A stretch of 64,000 nt of DNA from Erodium maritimum (lineage: Eukaryota; Streptophyta; Magnoliopsida; Geraniales; Geraniaceae). The stretch is taken from NCBI GenBank assembly GCA_963921825.1, contig OY997594.1, positions 4,531,001-4,595,000 on the forward strand, read 5' to 3'. Of the stretch, positions 11,255 to 22,600 are shown in pieces. Positions within the stretch are counted from its first letter, which is position 1. Each line of letters opens with the position of its first letter. The notes beneath the pieces are model-generated. The model was not told where the DNA came from. It was given only the letters and a program-made list of their open reading frames with translations, and searched no databases. A program made the translations under genes and the position numbers.

Positions 11255-12120
11255 AATTTTTGTGACGCATTCAAGAGTCGTGCTTTCGGCCGATCTCAGA
11301 TACTTGTCCATGCCATCGCCTAAAATTCCATAACACAATTGCCTAATGGCCGCTTTACTATTTGATAAGGAGAGAATGATACATGCCCTAAACAGTCAAC
11401 CCCTTGCTTAAATTATGCATCTTTTCCCTCCAATTCATGCACAATACGCGTGAACACATCATTGACATTCAGAAACGACGACAAAATTGCATGTCGGTGT
11501 AACCTGGGGGTTACAAAAATAGTCACGCATTAAACGTTCATGCCCAGTAACCTAGGGGTTACCTGATGTAGTTTTTTTTCTTACGTTGTTGTGGTGGGTT
11601 CATGTCTTCATCAAACAAACTTTGAACTTTTTCAGGTGGATTAGTAATGTTTTCTTCGATTGAATGTTCCAACATTCGCTCAAGCTTCTGTTGGTTGGCA
11701 AGAACCACTCTTCTTCTATCGAAATTACTCGCCATTGAATTTTAAAAAGATAGTCACTACAAGATTTTGAGGTTGAGAGAGTAGAACTGAAGATATTTTT
11801 TTTTATGGATGAACATCTAAATTTATACAAATTTTAGACAATTTTAACAATTACTTATGTCTTTTTTCAAGATACAATTGTATTTAGACAATGATCAACT
11901 ATTGGTAAAAAGTGTGACTATTGGTGTCGGCTGAAATATGCGGCGGTTACATTATCGCCGTTGTCTAAACGCCTTTTGTTTTCGCTGTCGTTTCACCATC
12001 TTTAGCGTTGATTTAAGAGATATTTTTATTCCGTCAGCACCTAAACGTCGGTTTTCCGCCACCGACTACGAATGCTCTTGTCCTAATTCCAACTAAGAGT
12101 TGATAAAAACCTTTCCAAAA
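11255..12120 (-). pseudogene. Decayed PIF/Harbinger-type transposase copy
   Basis: On the minus strand, a short frame from ATG at 11735 to a stop at 11559 reads MASNFDRRRVVLANQQKLER and ends in RKKKNYIR*. Across stops and shifts it continues with CRRFNVNDVFTRIVHELEG (about 11420-11490) and NCVMEF. YIR, then RRF.M..DVF.RIV, is the order found in plant PIF/Harbinger (HARBI1-like) nucleases. The whole block, including its non-coding 5' side to about 12110, is similar to 39430-40230. The frame is interrupted several times; the copy cannot make a transposase. Confidence 0.6.
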
Positions 12121-12126
12121 AAAAAA

Positions 12127-12400
12127 GAACTGATAAAACATGCGTCATCTAAGCTCTTAGAAGGGAACAACGGGCCGACCCTTCCGCCCGACTCGCGTTT
12201 TTGCGGGCCGTAGGACGCTGGTCGTCCCGTTGTGGGACGGCTTTTACGCCTCCCGCGTCCCGCAAAAACGCAGGACGGGCCGAGTCCCGCGTCCCACGTC
12301 CCTCAACCACGGGACGGGCCGAGGCTCGTGGCTCGCGTCCCACGTGTTTCGACCAGACAATGGCAAGCCGCCACGCGTCCTATTTTTTTCTTTAAATACG
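12127..12400. repeat. GC-rich inverted-repeat element
   Basis: A GC-rich island in AT-rich surroundings consists of repeated and inverted GGGACG/CGTCCC, CGCAAAAACGC and CACGGGACGGGCCG blocks. CCCGCAAAAACGC and GCGTTTTTGCGGG occur in opposite orientations about 70 bp apart. The overlapping open frames here arise from base composition. It resembles, but does not match, the GC-rich arms near 18.0 and 19.4 kb. Confidence 0.5.
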
Positions 12401-12465
12401 AAAAATCAGATTTAACTAAATATGATTGATGCAATCACAATACGAGACCTATACGTGACTCACCA

Positions 12466-12474
12466 TTATAAAAC
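12466..12474 (+). promoter_or_regulatory. Candidate TATA box of the ALMT gene
   Basis: TTATAAAAC lies ~300 bases before the ALMT start codon, followed by a CT-rich leader. It is the best TATA-like sequence upstream of the gene; the transcription start is not known. Confidence 0.35.
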
Positions 12475-12772
12475 ACTAACATCTAAGTTTCACATCCAAG
12501 TCTCCCATACACTTCTTTCCATTGTAAATAAAGGAGGCCTACCTTCTCCGATCAAACTCTAAGTTCAGTCGGCAGAAGATATTTCAATTCCTGAGAATAA
12601 AGTTATATACTTTCCATTTTGTTTTTAGTTTTTTTTTTTGGGATTATCAACAACTCCTAACCTCTAATCACATTTCCAACATTTCGTCGGACTCATTTGT
12701 TTAAAACCCAAATGTAAAAATCGTCTCTTTCTCTCCCAACCATACCCGAATCGAGTCCGGTAAGCACCTCCG

Positions 12773-15700
12773 ATGGCCGCCAAAGCAGCCGCTCTAAGAG
12801 CCGGGGTCAGGCGCAACTTCGCCGAGAAGAGAGAGAGGCTGCTCTCCTCCCCGATGGGTCTCGGCTACTCCGGCGAGGACCCATCTCCCCGCTGCTGCTG
12901 CTCTTGTCTCGGCAGCGTCGCGAGCTGCTGGAGGAACTTGCCGGAGGTTGCTCGCCGGGCGTGGAAGATGGGTCGCTCCGACCCCAGGAAGATCGTCTTC
13001 TCCGCCAAGATGGGTCTCGCTTTGTCCCTCATTTCTCTGCTCATTTTCCTGAAAGAGCCTTTCAAGGATCTCAGCCGCTACTCTCTTTGGTCTATTCTTA
13101 CTGTTGTGGTTGTCTTTGAATTCAGTATAGGTACAAATGTTTGATTTTGATTTTCTGTTGGTACTGCATTTTTTTGTTGGAATCAATTTCAGGAATTAGT
13201 ACTACATACAAACATGGGATAACCTCAATTCTTAGCCCATTCGGAAAGGTCATTTTCACATCTAACCGTGCTCCACGCCTCCGCCTTTTGTGACAGATCA
13301 CGTTTACAAAAGGTATCAATCACGTGTAAAATAATTATGAAAAAGGGGCTAGGATTTGTAACAAAATACCACCTTTGTGTTAGGATCTGTCACAAAAGGT
13401 GGATCACGGTTAGGATATGCGAATGACCTTTCTGACTGGGCTAGGAAATGACGTTTTCCCTACAAACATTTGGCAATTAGTAGCATGTAGATATGTTGAC
13501 CCAGATGAAGAAAGCTCATTCTACACTACTCTAATTAGAGATTCATAGCATCAGTTGCAGATTTGATTAGAGTGATATGTTCTTGTGCAGGTGCAACATT
13601 CAGCAAAGGGTTTAATCGTGGTTTAGGGACGCTATTAGCCGGAGGGCTTGCTCTGGGGATGGCATTATTGTCAGAATTGGCCGGAGATTGGGAAGAAGCT
13701 TTTCTTATTGTTAGCATCTTCATCATAGGTCTGAGTTTGTGTTGATAGTAGCATGCTTTTGACATCATTTATTTAGGGATGATTGCAAAAAAGCATCCTT
13801 AGGTGTTCACTTTTTGCAACTTGTAGGCATTTTCTTTGATAATTGCAAAAAAAAAATGCCATGAATTTGTCTTCTTGTTGCACTTTGTATAAATTTATTT
13901 CAAACTAATGATTTTACCCTTGGAAATTTAAATTTTGAAAATGATAATGAAAGAACAAAAAATTTAAATTTTCATATCCCTTAAATTTCTTATTCTTTGT
14001 ATGGTACAGAGAGGAAGAAAATTAAGTGATATGAAAATTTTGATTTTTTGCTTTTTTACTTATTATTTTTTAAATCTAAATTGTAAGGGTAAAATCTTCA
14101 TTTTTATACAAATTGCAACCAAAAGACAAGTTCAGTTTTTTTTTTTGCAATTATCAAAGAAGAGGATTACAAGTTGTAAAAATGAATACCTAAGGGTACT
14201 TTTTTGCAATTATCCATTTTATTTACTGTAAGTTTCTCTTTTAACAATGATTTTTGGTTCTTGCTAGGATCATTTGCAACTTACATGAAACTATATCCGA
14301 CAATGAAGCCTTATGAATACGGGTTTCGAGTGTTCCTCTTGACTTATTGTTTTGTAATGGTGTCCGGGTATAGAACAAGAGAGTTCATTCACACAGCTGC
14401 AACACGTTTTGTGCACATCGCACTCGGTGCTGCTGTTGGGTTGTTGGTAAATATATGCATTTATCCCATTTGGGCTGGCGAGGATCTTCACAAACTGGTG
14501 GTCAAAAACTTCATGGGTGTTGCAAACTCCTTGGAAGGTAAAAAAAAAAACAGTTCACTTCAAATTACATGTGTTCTGTGTTTCAGTGTCTTATATTGGT
14601 TTGGACTAATATTATAGAGCTCTTGTAGGTTGTGTGAATGAGTACCTTAGTTGTCTTGAATACAAGAGGGTTCCTTCGTTGATTCTAACTTACCAAGCTT
14701 CTGATGACCCACTTTACAGTGGCTACAGAGCTGCAGTAGAGTCTATAGGCCAAGAGGACACTCTGGTATTCTTCATGACATCCACTCGAGCTCTAGATTA
14801 AATAACGGGGTGATTGCACAAAAGTACCCTGAAGTATTCACTTTTTGTAAGCTGTAGCTTGATAATTGCAAACTACCCTGAACTTGTTTTTTGTTTCGAT
14901 TTGTATAAAATGACGATTTTGCCCTTAAAATTTAGATTTTAAAAAATAAGTAAAAAAGCAAAAAATCCTAGTTTTCATTTCCCTTAAATTTCTTCCTTTG
15001 TGCTATACAAAGAGTAAGAAATTTAAGGGAAGTGAAAATTTGATTTTTTTGCTCTTTAACTATTATTTTTTAAATTTAAATTTCCAAGGGTAAAATCGTC
15101 ATTTTGAAACAAAATTATACGAAGTGCAACAAAAAAACAACTTCAGGGCTCGTTTTCGTAATTATCAAAGAAGAGTGCTACACGTTGCAAAATGTGAATA
15201 CCTCAGGTATTTTTTTTTGCAATAATCCTTTCGATAAATCTCGACAAATATTTATTTTGTAATTTGTCGTCCTTGTATCTGAAGATGGGGTTCGCTATCT
15301 GGGAGCCACCACATGGTCCTTACAAGTCACTGAGATATCCATGGAAGAATTACATCAAAGTAAGCGGCGCACTGAGGCATTGTGCATTCATGGTCATGGC
15401 ATTGCACGGATGTATACTTGCAGAGATACAGGTTTGTGATTTTACTCTGTAGAAACTATCTGTAAATCATCAAGTTAATCCATCTGTTAATATAATATCC
15501 ATTTATGTAGGCTCCAGCAAGGAAGAGGAGAGTGTTTCAGAAGGAGGTGCAGAGGGTCGGAGCAGAAGGGGCCAAAGTGCTACGCGAGCTCGGTACCAAG
15601 ATGAAGAAGATGGAGAGATTAGGTTCTGAGGACATGTTGGTCGAAGTTCATGAGGCTGCTGAAGAGCTGCAGAAGAAGATTGACCAGAAATCATACCTGT

Positions 15701-16170
15701 TTGTCAATTCTGAGTGCTGGGAGATTGGTGACCGGTCGAATGTGCAGGACCTGGCCAGCTTCGATGACCATGAACATAAGGTCCTCGAATACAAGTCTCT
15801 GAGTGAAGCTGTACTTGACCTGAGATCAGCATTGCCTGCTCGAATCACTGACGTGGACATAAAGTCAACCCAGCCCGACAACGGGCCACCCAAAGAGAAG
15901 ATGTTCAAGAAACAAGTATCGTTCACTCCTCGCGGTTCTGATAACAACGATGAAGCGGTGCTGAATGTGGAAGAATCGGGAGCCTTTGAGAGCGCGAGCG
16001 CGCTTTCTTTATCGACGTTTACATCTCTTTTGATCGAATTTGTTGCACGGCTTCAGAATCTTGTGGACTCGTATCAGGAGTTGTGTGAGAAGGCGAATTT
16101 CAAGGAAGCTCATGGGACTTTATCGGCAGAGCCAACGGGGTTTTGGATGAAGTTTCAGCGGGCCAGGTAG
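12773..16170 (+). CDS. ALMT9: Aluminium-activated malate transporter, vacuolar (ALMT9-type) clade
   Basis: Six exons (12773-13130, 13591-13728, 14268-14537, 14629-14765, 15285-15431, 15511-16170) give 569 residues. The first part holds the family's ~6 transmembrane helices: [39 protein letters not shown], a [23 protein letters not shown] block, then FLATxMKLYP-like and [11 protein letters not shown] blocks. It is followed by [14 protein letters not shown] and the ALMT signature WEPPHG (W307), then a long cytosolic helical tail containing [16 protein letters not shown]. Family knowledge: ALMTs are anion channels, and the ALMT4/5/6/9 clade sits in the tonoplast, moving malate and chloride into the vacuole. 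The N-terminal KRERLLS and CCCCSC-like segments and the late [23 protein letters not shown] block agree with ALMT9 better than with plasma-membrane ALMT1. Introns 2 and 4 each carry a MITE of one family. A polyadenylation signal lies near 16338. Confidence 0.93.
13776..14216. mobile_element. MITE in ALMT intron 2 (GGATGATTGC family)
   Basis: Inverted ends GGGATGATTGCAAAAAAG and GCAATTATCC bound an element with inner inverted blocks (GTTCACTTTTTGCAACTTGTA on the left, TACAAGTTGTAAAAATGAA on the right). Flanks ATTTATTTA (13767-13775) and TTTTATTTA (14217-14225) match at 8 of 9 positions. Confidence 0.8.
14808..15229. mobile_element. MITE in ALMT intron 4, same family as intron 2
   Basis: Begins GGGTGATTGCACAAAAGTA and ends TTTTTTTGCAATAATCC, with the same inner blocks (TATTCACTTTTTGTAAG; GTTGCAAAATGTGAATACC) as 13776-14216. 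No clear target duplication remains. Confidence 0.75.
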
Positions 16171-16784
16171 ATTCGAAGGTGTGTTTTCTGGTTAGTTGAA
16201 GATCAAAATGACTAGTTTTGGATTTAGGATGGTATAGTAATTGTAGCTTAACATTTCAGACTAGTATTGTTCTTGGTTGACCTGAATTAACTGTAACAAG
16301 GAGCAAATTAGTTTTGAGAGGCATAGGGCTTACCTAGAATAAAACAGGTATGGAAGGATTGTAAAGTTGGCTCTTTTTCTTGTGGCCTTCCATTGATAAT
16401 AGATCAATGATTATACAAAAAGCTACATTATTTATTGTCCACTTACGAAGAACTACATTATATATTGTCCACGTGCTAAAAAACTGTATTATGCATTGTT
16501 CACATCTTTAATTTTATGAAAATATTCTAAAATTTTAATAGAATATTCTAAATTTTGTAAGTAAACAATTAGCCAAAAAATAATATAGTTTAAAAGCGTG
16601 GATAATATATAATGTAGTCTTTAACGATTAACCCTTTTTAAAACTATTATTCAACTATAATTCTTTGTGATTTGAAATTTGGAATCATAAATTTAGGATG
16701 TAATTTTCAATTATATAAAATTTATCAACAATTTTGCCTTATTTGTGGCATTAATGCCATTTTCATTTAAGAGCATGCATAATT
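16171..16784. other. ALMT 3' UTR and intergenic spacer
   Basis: The first ~200 bases are probably the ALMT 3' UTR (AATAAA at about 16338). A short repeated phrase about AAAAAGCTACATTATTTATTGTCCAC (three variants, 16417-16510) follows. No gene is seen. Confidence 0.4.
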
Positions 16785-17101
16785 GTCTGTCATGACTAGT
16801 GGTAGGAAACTATGATAGGAGGTGTTTTTTTGGTTTTCTTTCTCCTCCATTCCATGGCCTCATACCATGACTTCTCCAATGATATGTCATGATTAGTGGT
16901 AGGGAGCCACGGTTTGTAGTTGTTTTGGAGCAAAATAACATTTCTCTCTCCTCTAAAATACTCCTACTACATCGTCGGGTCGTTGCAGGATCCTGCAACG
17001 ACGCCCCTGCCACACCACCCCTGCAACGATGCCCTGCAACGACGAGCCGTGACCGCGCCTGCAACGACACGCTTGCGACGACGTTGCAGGCGCTCTAAGT
17101 G
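16785..17101. repeat. Interspersed repeat (CATGACTAGTGGTAGG family), copy 1
   Basis: Shares blocks with 45780-46110 and, inverted, with 49255-49570: CATGACTAGTGGTAGGAA, TTTTGGAGCAAAATAACATT, TCTCTCCTCTAAAA and a GC-rich GTCGTTGCAGGATCCTGCA end. AT-rich on one side and GC-rich with inner palindromes on the other, it looks like a non-autonomous DNA transposon. No transposase is present. Confidence 0.6.
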
Positions 17102-17120
17102 ATAATTGTAAAACGGTAAT

Positions 17121-17489
17121 ATGAACATATCTTTTTGTTGTCAGAATCTGCTGTCAGTGGCCTTCCCCCTCCTCCCTGTTTCAAACACGGAGTCAAGATA
17201 CTTCATACCGAGTCTGAAAAGACTACAACAATCCTCCATGGCTATTCTGATATCGACCTCAACAACTTATGGCCTCGATTTGTCGAGTTTTGGTTATGGT
17301 AAAATTTTACCAATCGAACAGCCACACAAACAGGTTGGAGAAGGTGTTGGAACAGTACGGTCAATGGATTTGGGATCCGGGGATAGAGACGATAGGATGA
17401 GGTCTGTTTTCATGACACCCAAGATCGGATTACTCCGGGAATTCAAGACGGATCGACAATACGAGGACGCCCCACTACGAAAGCTATGA
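17121..17489 (+). other. Open frame of unknown nature
   Basis: A 122-residue frame with a second ATG at 17239 shows no domain I recognise. A different frame of the same bases (about 17147-17298) reads as plausible protein (KTTTILHGYSDIDLNNLWPRF) and then hits stops. This suggests a decayed coding remnant and not a live gene. Confidence 0.2.
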
Positions 17490-17965
17490 ACTTTAGGAGA
17501 CTCGACATAATAGACTCCTTAGTCTCGGTGTTCCGGTGTATTAGCTGTTTCGTCTTTTCTTATTTGTTGCATTTCCTATTTCTGTTTTAAGATTCAGATT
17601 AGTTGTTTGGTTTGGACTTCTAGTTTGGTAGTTTGTTTATTTAAAATGCTGGTAAGAGATGCCCTCAAGTTGTGTCTACGAAATAAAATAGACTTTTTTA
17701 TAAGTTCATGAGCGCCCGGTTAGTTACAGTCATTCCAGGCATTAATGTGGATCTTATGACTTTTTAGCCCTACTATGTATTGTTTTCATTTTATAGTAAT
17801 GCCCTTCCCCATACTTACTGTTTACTCGTTACAAAACAAAACAAAAAAACATTTTTTGAAGAAGAATATAACATGGACTAATTTGCAATATTTTAAACTA
17901 ATCCAGAGAGGAAAACAAAATAAATAAGCAATCCATTTACAACGATTTATTATCTGCTTTTACTT

Positions 17966-18376
17966 AGAGCACGAACAACGGAACGCACCTGCTCCCTGCT
18001 CCGCGCGCGCCCGGTCCGAGGACCGCGGGCCGTTCCGCTGTAGGCACGAAAAAACGCGGTCCCGCTCCCCAAACACGCGGTCCCGCTCCCCGATCCTCGC
18101 TCCTCGCTCCCCTCTCGCTGGCCGGTCCTCGCTCCTCGCTCCCCTCTCGCTGGCCGGTCCTCGCTCCCCTCTCGCTGGCCGGTCCTCGCTCCTCGCTCCC
18201 TCGGCTGCCGTGGTCCTCTCCCGTCCCGCTATGGGTATTTATAGGGTTTTTTTTGCTGATTTTTTAATTAAAAAAAATAGCCGTTAGTTACCGTTGCCAA
18301 CGGTCGGGACACGTGGCGGCACCACAGGCTGCCAGCGCAGCGAGGGCGCGCGGAACACACAACTCTCCTAACTATT
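17966..18376. repeat. GC-rich arm, left (inverted relative to 19284-19464)
   Basis: Starts TTAGAGCACGAACAACGGAACGCACC and carries the block CGCGCGCGCCCGGTCCGAGGACCG. This is the reverse complement of the block ending at 19464 (GGTGCGTTCCGTTGTACCTGCTCTTAG). Beyond ~18085 it contains a 32-bp minisatellite. The pair could be long TIRs of one ~1.5-kb element or two opposite insertions of a GC-rich MITE. Confidence 0.6.
18086..18210. repeat. 32-bp tandem minisatellite
   Basis: Repeated units of the form TCCTCGCTCCTCGCTCCCC then TCTCGCTGGCCGG, about four copies, one missing an inner CTCGCTC. Very GC- and pyrimidine-rich on the + strand. Confidence 0.75.
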
Positions 18377-18380
18377 ACTA

Positions 18381-18410
18381 CTAGATATGTTCACCGCGCG
18401 ATGCGCGGTG
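18381..18410 (-). mobile_element. Helitron-like 3' terminus
   Basis: On the minus strand a GC-rich hairpin, CACCGCGCATCGCGCGGTG (18392-18410), is followed after a few bases (AACATAT) by CTAG at 18384-18381 and then T. A short palindrome ~10 bases before a terminal CTAG, inserted next to T, is the standard 3' end of plant Helitrons. The element would extend to higher coordinates. I could not identify its 5' TC end; it may lie before 19284. Confidence 0.55.
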
Positions 18411-19283
18411 GTAAGTAAGAAACATATTTGTCAAAACAGAAGGGAAATACGGGGAGTATTTATGTTAGATAAAACCGTTGTTGAATAGAAAATGATAAAA
18501 GATACAAACACATATCGGTAGTACCAGGGATTCAAAGAAATAAAATTAATGAGCAAAAATTTCAATAAGCATGTATGAAAAGTAGGATTAGAAACTCTGC
18601 CCAATTGTGATAAAAGGGTTTAGATTTGGGCTGTTTATTGGGTGGAGTAATTGTTGGGCCGAAGTGGAAGTGTGAACGTGGTAAAATGACGTATATGATA
18701 AGCCTACCATGAATAGAAGCGGACCAAACGCGAGTATAAGTGGCCGGGTTTATTATGGGGCATTTTGCAAGGCCTCTACGGAAAAGCCCAAACAGTTTGA
18801 AGCCCACAGTTAATGAAATTCAGTTACCAAAAACGACATGCGCACGAACGCAATCATTGTCTCGTGAATCGCGGAAGCCGAACCGGTGTTTGTGTAATAA
18901 ATAATAAGGTTTTGTTTAGAAAGTGTAGAGATTGGTGAGGTTAGAGAGAGAGATCTTTGTCGGCTACGACGGCTGTCTTGGGCGTCGGATCAGAAAATCA
19001 GGTCCCGTACACAACCCTAATCAGGCCATGCAGAAGCAGCCGACCATAGACGACCCCCACTAGACAAGCATGCAAGAGGATCAAGTGCATGTGGAAAAGA
19101 ATGGAGAGATAAGCGGGTCGCCAGTACCGGTAGCGTACTATAATACAATAGTACAGTCGTTATAATCTGTAACAATTTCGTTGATTTATGTGTCTAAGTT
19201 TGGAAATTTGCGGGAGCCCATTGAGAATGAAATTGTAGAAGGCAACCAAATCGAAGGATTGCAGGAGGCTGTAAATCAGCCCA
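18411..19283. other. Body of putative Helitron / spacer with possible gene scraps
   Basis: No intact gene. A stretch at about 19196-19310 reads in one frame as FGNLREPIENEIVEGNQIEG and on through EAVNQPMQENQV, repeating an earlier QEDQVHVEKNGE-like phrase at about 19075-19110. It may be a captured coding scrap, but I do not recognise the protein. Confidence 0.3.
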
Positions 19284-19464
19284 TGCAAGAGAATCAAGTC
19301 AGCGCAGCGATCGGGGAGCGCGGAACGCGGCGCGGGTAGCGGGACCGCGTTTTTTGGGGAGCAGGAGCGCGTTTTTCCGGCTCTACAACGAAACGGCCAG
19401 CGGTCCTCGGACCGGGCGCGCGCGGAGCTGGGCGCGGGTGCGTTCCGTTGTACCTGCTCTTAGT
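19284..19464. repeat. GC-rich arm, right (inverted relative to 17966)
   Basis: The reverse complement matches the left arm through CAACGGAACGCACC, CGCGCGCGCCCGGTCCGAGGACCG and GAAAAACGCG. It ends TGCTCTTAG at the boundary with the CASP promoter region, about 150 bases before the CASP start codon. Confidence 0.6.
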
Positions 19465-19616
19465 TACTCAGATCCGTCGCTCCCATTAACTGTGCTTATA
19501 CTATGAGCTCGATTTGTAACGGAAGCAAACAACCGAAAAGAAGTTCATTCTCAATCGTCTCAGATTGCCCCCGAAGGAGAAGAGAAGCAGAGATCTGAGC
19601 TTGATCACTGAAAAAA

Positions 19617-22600
19617 ATGGATGTTCCGCACCCGCAAGGTGGATCAGACAGGGACAAATCCGACCCTTCTTCTTCTCCCCTTTCTCTCGTCTCCAACTTC
19701 TGGAGAGGTACCGTTTCACACCCTAAATTTTTGATTATCTTGGCGCATTTACAGATTTAGATGCTTTTGCAGACTCTTATTCGATTGCAGCTTGTTCAAC
19801 ATTGTTCTAGTTGTTGGTTTTTGTGTTTGATTGATGATTTTATCATCAATTTTGGATCTATTTTGTTTTTTCGGTACTAAATTAAGTTGTCCGATCGAGT
19901 AGGTTGGACTGATGACTCAAAAAGTAGGTAGAACTTACTAGTATACGTATGAACTGTGTATCAGAATTTGTTTGGAGAACCTGGTAATTTTTGGATTATA
20001 ATGGCCCATATGAGATTGATGAATTCACATTAGAAATGTCATTATGAGTGGGTTTCACACTGGAATTAACTAAATTCACCTCACTTAATCAACAAGCCTT
20101 CCTCGTGCAGTATGGAATACCCCACGTACTTCTGAGATGATTAAAGCAGTTTATCTGATAACTAAATGATTAGCATTTATCTTGTTAGCACCATATTCTT
20201 GTACCCAGATGCCAAATCTTCATTTTCCATAGATTATAAGGAAAATCTGTACAGAATTTTGAATTTCACATATAATTTTCTTTTTAACCTGAGATGAACT
20301 GTCAGAAAGTGATGACAATGCACTTCCAGTATTCATACTTGTTAACGCTATCTAGTTTGAGTTTCCATGAAGTAATAGTAGTAGCTCAGCTGGCAGTTGG
20401 AGCTGGGTTATCCAACCTGTATCCATTGTAGTTTTTCTTGTGCTTTTCCCCTGCAAATCTGTGGATAAAAGTAACTGTTTTCCAGGAAATGGTTCATATG
20501 CTGATATGCATGGTTTTGGTGATAAAAGTACCAACTTTCTTTTGTTACTCTCGATGCACTCAAAATCCTCTTTCCTTATTTGTTTATATATGTTGAATGT
20601 TTTTGAATTGTAATGTTGCAAACTTCAGGGGTAGTCATTTGTGTAGTGGATGCCCCACGTGAATGTATTAAATTACCCTTATGATTTGTGTTAAGCGTAT
20701 GCTTACTTACTCTTTGACACTTAAATAAGCCAAGGCATATTATGTTAAAAAGTTCAGTAAGTACCCCTCTTTCTCTTTTATTTTTTCCCTTAGAATTTGA
20801 TTTAGAGAAGGAGAAAGGTGCATTGGATGAACAAGGGCTTAGAATAGCTGAAAACCAGGAAAACAGTCAGAAAAACCGACGTAAGCTTGCAGAGAGCACC
20901 AGAGGTATTATTTATGTTCTGTCTTAATTTCTTTCGGTTTTTACTATTTGTCAATTTGTTTTAGAGATGAGCCACTGTTTGAAGCACTTGTCTTGGAAGA
21001 AGTGGATAAAAAAAATTATCACTTCATTTGAGGTGTTGAAGGCTATAGGTGAAATAAAAACTCCTTTATTATTTGTACAGAAATTAGAAGTTTGCAGACA
21101 GAATGCCAGGTGAAGCTTATGACTTTGTTGACTTAACCATGAAATTGGAGTAGTTGGAGAGGGCTTAATTGGACACATCTTTTTTCTTCACTTCTCCTCC
21201 TCTTGCCACTTATATGTGTGTGTTTTCATGTCATAAATTCTTCTGTTTACAGATTTCAAGAAAGCTTCACCGGAGGAAAAGTTAGGTCTGTTCAATTCCT
21301 TACTTAAGTGTTACCAAGAAGAAGTTGATAATCTTACCAAGAGAGCTAAATTTGGAGAAAATGCTTTTCTCAATATCTATCAGAAGCTCTACGAGGCTCC
21401 TGATCCTTACCCGGCTATTGCTTCCATTGCTGTAAGTACCTGCTTACTTCATTTAGGTGTTCTTTTGGTAAATATCATTGAATTCATTATTTTTGATGCC
21501 TCATTTGTGCATACTTGATGCTTTCGATATTTAAGAGAGCAAACATGTTTGTATGCTATAGGTGTATATACCTAGGAATATAGATTTGTAGGGTTGATTT
21601 TCATGTTGGTTCTTTGCACACTGTCCTGGAAAACTGAAGCTTGTTGTTCTGTATTTCTTTGTGGTTATGTGTGATCTCATGCATTCATTTCCTGGAGCTC
21701 TCTGTGTATAGAAATTTCTGAATGAGTTTTGACTTTGAGGCACATTAAGTTTCTCCATTTGACTTTTGTAGGCAGGTGGAGTTTTATAGTCCCATGGAAT
21801 TTGAACATGGTTTTTAATATTCCTGAACTGTATACCATTTGAAAGTTCATTAAGTAAATATCACTTATGATTGCTGCCACTCAAATCTTCCAGCGACATC
21901 TACAACCCAATCACAACAACTACCATGGCACTGCATATTGCATCAACTATGAATCTCTATTATGACCAGAACTACAACTACAACCACCAAAAAATATCTA
22001 GGCCAACATTAGCATTAACTCAAGCACCCTCGCTCTACTGTTTCCACAACCACTACCACCACCATCGCAGTTCATCATTTCCTTCCTACCTCCATGATAT
22101 GAGTTCCATGGTGATAATTTCTTATTATCTGAACTTTGAAATTTGTAAAAATAATTTTATGTTTAAGAAATGGTGTTTCATATATTCCAACATTTTGTGG
22201 TAGACAAATTTCACAAGATCACCAAACAATTATATCATGTGAGTAAGCTGGCATGCGCGTTGTTGTCTGTGTTTTGATGGTAAGAATATATATAATCATT
22301 GCACAGGAGCAAGATCTGAAGTTGTCTGAACTAGAAATTGAGAATCGAAAGATGAAAGTTGAGCTTGAGGAGTTCAGGACAGAAGCAACTCACTTGAAGA
22401 ACCAACAGGCAACAATAAGAAGACTTGAAGATCGCAACCGCCAGTTAGAGCAACAGGTAAGCACTGTTCAAAGTCCAACGACTGGTAAAATGTGAATTGA
22501 AGTCACTGCATCTTGCATTTGCCTACTGTTCCTTTTATTATATTACTACTTTGCATCGCGGTGACTATATTGTGAGAGCAACTGTGGTAATGTATGTGAT

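Noticed and set aside
12149-12429. Overlapping open frames on both strands
   Set aside because: They arise from the GC-rich inverted-repeat element and have no splice sites, domain or plausible codon use.
15503-15947. Minus-strand frames across the last ALMT exon
   Set aside because: Antisense shadows of an exon whose plus-strand protein is clearly ALMT.
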